Shown one piece after another: positions 37,834 through 43,047 of a DNA stretch of 43,047 nt. How positions within the stretch are numbered: position 1 is the stretch's first letter; each line of letters opens with the position of its first letter. The stretch spans positions 1 to 43,047 of the forward strand of contig NZ_LQOX01000089.1 of NCBI RefSeq assembly GCF_002102175.1, read 5' to 3'. The notes below the pieces were generated by a model. That model had not been told where the DNA came from. It ran no database searches and saw only the letters and a list, made by a program, of their open reading frames with translations. The translations under genes and the position numbers were made by a program. The stretch comes from Mycobacterium gastri. Its GTDB lineage: Bacteria > Actinomycetota > Actinomycetes > Mycobacteriales > Mycobacteriaceae.

Positions 37834-38543
37834 CAGCTCACCGGCGGCTTCGTGACTTGCACCTGCTCGCCCCAATTCGACAAGGTCATCTGGACGGAAT
37901 TGCCCGAACCCCGATCCAACTTAACCTGGGCCAGCTGGTGGTCGCCGTTCTCCTGGATCCACACGGTGCCCGGCACCGGATCGGTCGCGCTGAACGGCGG
38001 TGCGATCTGATTCACCGCGTCCGCCGTGACTTTCCCGCTGATGCGGATGGTGCTTTGTCCGTTAATGGTGTCGCGCCCTTCGGCTTTGGGGTTGGTGAAG
38101 TTCGCCAGCACGTTGGCCAGCCCGGTGTCAGGGTTGAGGATCTGCGAGGGATCGTAGATGTCGGCGGCCGGACCGAAGTCGCTCCATTTGTTGGGTGTGA
38201 GGGTGGCGTACAGGATCCCCTCGAAGATGACGAAGTCGGCGTCGACATCAGACCCGGCGAGGGTGAGCTTGACGTTGCCCTTGGCGGCAGTGGGATTGGT
38301 GGTGAGATCGCCGGTCAGCGTCTTCATCGACAATCCCGGAATCTTGCCGTTCACCGTCAGGACCAGATGCGCACTTTTGACGGTCTTGGTCTTGTCGGTC
38401 GCCTGCTTCACCAATGCCGTCGCGTCGGGTAGTGGTCCGCCGCTGTCCTTCTTGCCCGACGAGCAGCCCGCGACCACGGTGGCGGCGAGGCTGAGGGCGG
38501 CGAGAACAGCGAAGAGACGGCGGTGACGTCTGGGGGGTTGCAT
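37833..38543 (-). CDS. lprG: Lipoprotein LprG
   Basis: LprG is an envelope lipoprotein with a deep lipid pocket that binds triacylated glycolipids and triacylglycerides and hands them on, working with P55. The 236-residue precursor has a basic start (MQPPRRHRR), a hydrophobic helix and the lipobox VAGC with Cys27. The mature part includes the [15 protein letters not shown] strand and ends [12 protein letters not shown] 38543 is supported by TACGAT 7 nt before it; an ATG nine bases earlier overlaps that box. It belongs to the same fold family as LprF in this window. Confidence 0.95.
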   Translation of the reverse strand: MQPPRRHRRLFAVLAALSLAATVVAGCSSGKKDSGGPLPDATALVKQATDKTKTVKSAHLVLTVNGKIPGLSMKTLTGDLTTNPTAAKGNVKLTLAGSDVDADFVIFEGILYATLTPNKWSDFGPAADIYDPSQILNPDTGLANVLANFTNPKAEGRDTINGQSTIRISGKVTADAVNQIAPPFSATDPVPGTVWIQENGDHQLAQVKLDRGSGNSVQMTLSNWGEQVQVTKPPVS

Positions 38544-38550
38544 ACCCAGC

Positions 38551-38556
38551 ATCGTA
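38551..38556 (-). promoter_or_regulatory. -10 box for leaderless lprG
   Basis: TACGAT on the minus strand is followed by seven bases and the ATG at 38543. Confidence 0.5.
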
Positions 38557-38649
38557 GAGGGTGCCGATGACCGCTCCGGGCAACGCAGGGCCCGCGCTCG
38601 GTCGGGGCCACGCGGTCATGCCGGCTAACCCGGGGCCACCCGGGGCCAC

Positions 38650-38655
38650 TAGCCT
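38650..38655 (+). promoter_or_regulatory. -10 box for leaderless ribE
   Basis: TAGCCT is followed by six bases and the ATG at 38662. It lies in the 118-base divergent gap shared with lprG. Confidence 0.5.
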
Positions 38656-38661
38656 GGTGCG

Positions 38662-39297
38662 ATGTTCACCGGAATTGTCGAGGAACTCGGTGAGGTGACC
38701 GGGCGGGACACCCTTACCGACGCGGCGCGCCTGACCATCCGCGGTCCCGTCGTCACCTCCGATGCCGGCCACGGCGATTCCATCGCCGTCAACGGCGTCT
38801 GCCTGACCGTGGTGGAAGTGCTGCCCGACGGCCAGTTCACCGCCGACGTGATGGCCGAGACGCTCAACCGGTCCAGCCTCGGCGATCTGCGAGAGGGCAG
38901 CCGGGTCAATCTGGAGCGAGCCGCCGCGCTCAACAGCCGGCTCGGCGGGCACATCGTGCAGGGGCATGTGGACGGGACCGGCGAGATCGTGGCCCGGACA
39001 CCGTCGCAGCATTGGGAAGTGGTGCGGATCGAGGTTCCCGCGGCGTTGGCTCGCTACATCGTGGAGAAGGGATCGATCACGGTCGACGGCATTTCGCTGA
39101 CCGTTTCCGGGCTCGGCGCCGAGCCGCGGGACTGGTTCGAGGTCTCGCTGATTCCGACGACTCGGGAGTTGACCACGCTGGGTTCTGCGCCGGTGGGGAC
39201 TCGGGTGAATCTCGAAGTAGACGTGCTGGCCAAGTATGTTGAACGGCTGCTGCAGGCCAACACCGGAAACGCGGCGGCAACCGAGAACCCCGCTTAG
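38662..39297 (+). CDS. ribE: Riboflavin synthase alpha chain (RibE, called RibC in H37Rv)
   Basis: This enzyme dismutates two 6,7-dimethyl-8-ribityllumazines to riboflavin. The 211-residue protein has the two internally repeated lumazine-binding barrels: MFTGIVEELG with SIAVNGVCLTVVEV, then LGGHIVQGHVDGTG with SITVDGISLTVSGL. The C-terminal helix drives trimer formation. The ATG is at leaderless distance from a -10 box. It is a few residues longer at the C-terminus than I recall for H37Rv. It starts the second block of rib genes. Confidence 0.95.
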   Translation: MFTGIVEELGEVTGRDTLTDAARLTIRGPVVTSDAGHGDSIAVNGVCLTVVEVLPDGQFTADVMAETLNRSSLGDLREGSRVNLERAAALNSRLGGHIVQGHVDGTGEIVARTPSQHWEVVRIEVPAALARYIVEKGSITVDGISLTVSGLGAEPRDWFEVSLIPTTRELTTLGSAPVGTRVNLEVDVLAKYVERLLQANTGNAAATENPA

Positions 39298-39785
39298 CAC
39301 GGCGAGCGCGCCCCTCGGTATGCCCCCGTGTTGTGAGCCAGTAGGGCGCGCGATGGCAGTCGATGTCGATGAGGAAAACGGCGACGATTATCGCTCGCCC
39401 GTCCGCGCTTGGTCGCGCTTTTCCAACGGCGGCGAAACACCGATAGCGGAATAACTCAATAAAGTCAGCAACATTGCTTCGAAATAGGGCGTCAACCGGC
39501 GGACTGATGCCGAGTTCGCCGTACTGAGACCCGACGAATGACGTGACGCCGATCAGAACCGCTGCGGCCGCGAAGGCGGAAGGCGCCGATCCACCCTATG
39601 ACGAGTCATGAATGAATGCGCACCGGTGAACGGTGGCCCGACGGCATTGCCGACTACCTGATCAGCAAGCACGCGAATGAGCCATCTCACTGAACAAGGC
39701 GACATCCGAGGCGGCAGCGTGGTTCATACTGAATGCGACATGCGGGCATTACCGGCCCGGCTCACCGACAGCAAAGGTAACAACG
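39298..39785 (+). other. Gene-poor region between ribE and ribBA
   Basis: The 488 bases between the ribE stop and the ribBA ATG carry two small hypothetical genes (Rv1413, Rv1414) in H37Rv. Here I see no convincing gene. There is one 33-codon frame at 39353-39454 (MAVDVDEENGDDYRS) and stop codons are frequent in all frames, with lower GC than the neighbours. The pattern fits decayed coding sequence. I see no clear FMN riboswitch. AAAGGT just before 39786 is the ribBA ribosome site. Confidence 0.5.
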
Positions 39786-42018
<2,233 letters not shown>

Positions 42019-42134
42019 CCCATGCGGCGCTGGCGTGCGACCGCCGAAGATCGACTGCCTGGCTCACGCAACTGTCCAGGTGATAACCAGGATGTTGCTG
42101 CAGTACTTATCGGCGAATCGAGCAGTAGGGACGG

Positions 42135-42566
42135 TTAGTTGCACGCCCAGTTGACAACCCAGCCACCGCCCAGGCGGTTCATGGCGTCGTCTTCTGCTGC
42201 GCGGCGCGTGAGGCCGGCTCCCCCTTGGTAATTCGAGCCGTTATAGGCGACAGCGCCGCATTGCTTGAAGCTGCTGAATACTTCGCAACTCTTGTCGCCG
42301 CACTGCTCTAATGCGACTTGCGCTGCTCGTGCCGGGGTGGGCTGATGCCACGCCTTGCCGGACGCGCCGCTTGAAGCATAGGCGATTGCCCCATAGTGGA
42401 TAGTCGGAGGGATGGGCATCTCAGGGATGTTCGACATCATGATCTCCGACATGGAGCCGTTGTTGAGAACGGCGTCGACCGGCGGAAGCAGGAGAATGCC
42501 CACTACGAGAGCTGCGCCCAGGCCGGCGGCCAAGAACGCGATACGGCGCCGAACTTTTGTGGTCAT
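42135..42566 (-). CDS. DUF4189 secreted protein
   Basis: The 143-residue protein has an N-terminal signal or anchor helix (basic TTKVRRR then a hydrophobic stretch to about residue 32). The DUF4189 domain follows: HYGAIAYASSGASGKAWHQP, then four cysteines in CGDKSCEVFSSFKQCGAVAYN and a C-terminal WACN, likely two disulfides. M. tuberculosis has several such small secreted proteins (for example Rv1269c) of unknown function. ATG 42566 has GAAGGGGG just upstream. In H37Rv the lipoprotein gene lprH sits near this place, so the locus differs. It converges with the PH-domain gene across 116 bases without a clear terminator. Confidence 0.85.
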   Translation of the reverse strand: MTTKVRRRIAFLAAGLGAALVVGILLLPPVDAVLNNGSMSEIMMSNIPEMPIPPTIHYGAIAYASSGASGKAWHQPTPARAAQVALEQCGDKSCEVFSSFKQCGAVAYNGSNYQGGAGLTRRAAEDDAMNRLGGGWVVNWACN

Positions 42567-42751
42567 TTTTGGCCCCCTTCTGTGGGCAGTAATCCAGCGG
42601 CTTGAGTAGGTATTGAGGGAGGATTTGGGCAGGCGGTGCGCCGACGCTCAACTGGGGTTGTGGCAACCCGACACCGGGTCTGCATCGGGGGCCGTTATAA
42701 CCGCGGCGTGGTCGGCGCCGTCGCCTCGGGCGGGTGGAGGATCCCTGGCCG

Positions 42752-42772
42752 TCCCGCAACAATCGTGCGGGA
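42752..42772 (+). promoter_or_regulatory. Perfect 7-bp inverted repeat
   Basis: TCCCGCA (42752-42758) and TGCGGGA (42766-42772) are perfect complements with a 7-base loop. The site lies in the gene-poor right end and could be an operator or a short hairpin. Confidence 0.4.
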
Positions 42773-42863
42773 ACCGTCATTGGCCGGCCGCGGTTGCCGC
42801 GTCTGCCCGGATTTCGGCATTTTCGTCATGGTTTCGGAAAGTACGTCCAAATACCCCACCCTG

Positions 42864-42883
42864 GTAGGGCATAAAGTCCCTTG
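42864..42883 (+). promoter_or_regulatory. DosR-box-like element
   Basis: GTAGGGCATAAAGTCCCTTG matches 13 of 20 positions of the published DosR consensus, including the GGG and the TWWAGTCCC half. A TGGTGG/CCACCA dyad follows at 42882-42894. If real, it would drive a hypoxia-responsive gene to the right, mostly outside the window. Confidence 0.35.
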
Positions 42884-42974
42884 GTGGCCCACCAGGGGAA
42901 AGGGACACGGGGCTCATGAAGCCGAACGTGCGCCGCACAGCGTGGCCGCCAGGGTCCGCGCCGGCGGGTCCGTG

Positions 42975-43035
42975 ATGCATCAAGTCAAGATGCCCGCGAG
43001 ATCTGATCCATGCATCAGGTAAGGAATGCCCGCGA
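42975..43035 (+). repeat. Two direct repeats of about 25 bp at the right edge
   Basis: ATGCATCAAGTCAAG then ATGCCCGCGA (42975-42999) recurs as ATGCATCAGGTAAGG then AATGCCCGCGA (43010-43035), with three differences and one added base. The second copy could contain a start codon (ATG at 43027) for a gene that continues past the window. Confidence 0.6.
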
Positions 43036-43047
43036 AAATGGGTCTCC

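Noticed and set aside
36610..38010. 466-codon open frame opposite P55 and lprG
   Set aside because: Arg/His/Gln-rich translation with no domain; P55 and LprG are clearly coded on the other strand.
37857..38432. Antisense open frame over lprG
   Set aside because: Shadow of lprG, whose signal peptide, lipobox and leaderless promoter are clear.
39298..39785. FMN riboswitch before ribBA
   Set aside because: I could not find the conserved RFN core segments in order; only a covariance search could settle it.

Overview
The window is GC-rich, densely coded chromosomal DNA from a slow-growing Mycobacterium. Gene content and order follow the Mycobacterium tuberculosis H37Rv segment from about Rv1367c to Rv1417, with characteristic members: a PE_PGRS tail, lprF, pks18, mihF, cyp132 and the lprG/P55 pair. 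It is probably a relative of the M. tuberculosis complex rather than a member. Several H37Rv genes are missing (the IS6110 copy after lprF, Rv1374c-Rv1376, Rv1378c, PE15/PPE20, PE_PGRS25-vapBC10-lipH, intact Rv1403c, lprH), and two genes not found at these places in H37Rv are present (a PPOX-fold flavoprotein after metK and a DUF4189 secreted protein at the right end). Comparisons with H37Rv are from memory of that genome, not from an alignment.

Layout. 1-3124: PE_PGRS 3' end, a collapsed GNAT pseudogene, a serine beta-lactamase-like esterase and lipoprotein gene lprF. 3393-7095: a tightly overlapping trio (cytochrome b5-desaturase fusion, type III polyketide synthase Pks18, PAPS sulfotransferase) that looks like one lipid pathway, followed by a convergent methyltransferase. 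7819-8551: a gene-free stretch with 20-bp repeats in both orientations and the pyrR leader. 8552-17165: the de novo pyrimidine operon pyrR-pyrB-pyrC-PH protein-carA-carB-pyrF, in which every junction after pyrB overlaps. 17166-21795: housekeeping genes mihF, gmk, rpoZ, coaBC and metK. 21820-26397: a flavoprotein, a Baeyer-Villiger-type monooxygenase and P450 pair, and their divergent AraC regulator. 26408-32000: the esterase LipI, a YhhN membrane protein, a motor-dead PriA, a decayed methyltransferase, a MarR regulator and an intact paralogous methyltransferase. 32180-36275: fmt, rsmB, rpe and ribD. 36280-38543: the LprG/P55 lipid export pair. 38662-42018: ribE, ribBA, ribH and a PH-domain membrane protein. 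The right end has a DUF4189 secreted protein, then a gene-poor region with a DosR-box-like element.

The genes form three main functional blocks: UMP synthesis, riboflavin synthesis (ribD, ribE, ribBA and ribH split around lprG/P55), and lipid or envelope chemistry (desaturase/Pks18/sulfotransferase, LprF, LprG/P55, BVMO/CYP132, LipI). Many starts sit 6-8 nt after a TANNNT -10 box, as expected for leaderless mRNAs. The most notable observations are the PyrR-type RNA motif against the pyrR Shine-Dalgarno, the predicted sulfated alkylpyrone cluster, two genes caught as internal-deletion pseudogenes, the paired 20-bp repeat arrays and a MarR-type dyad between a dead and a living methyltransferase locus.
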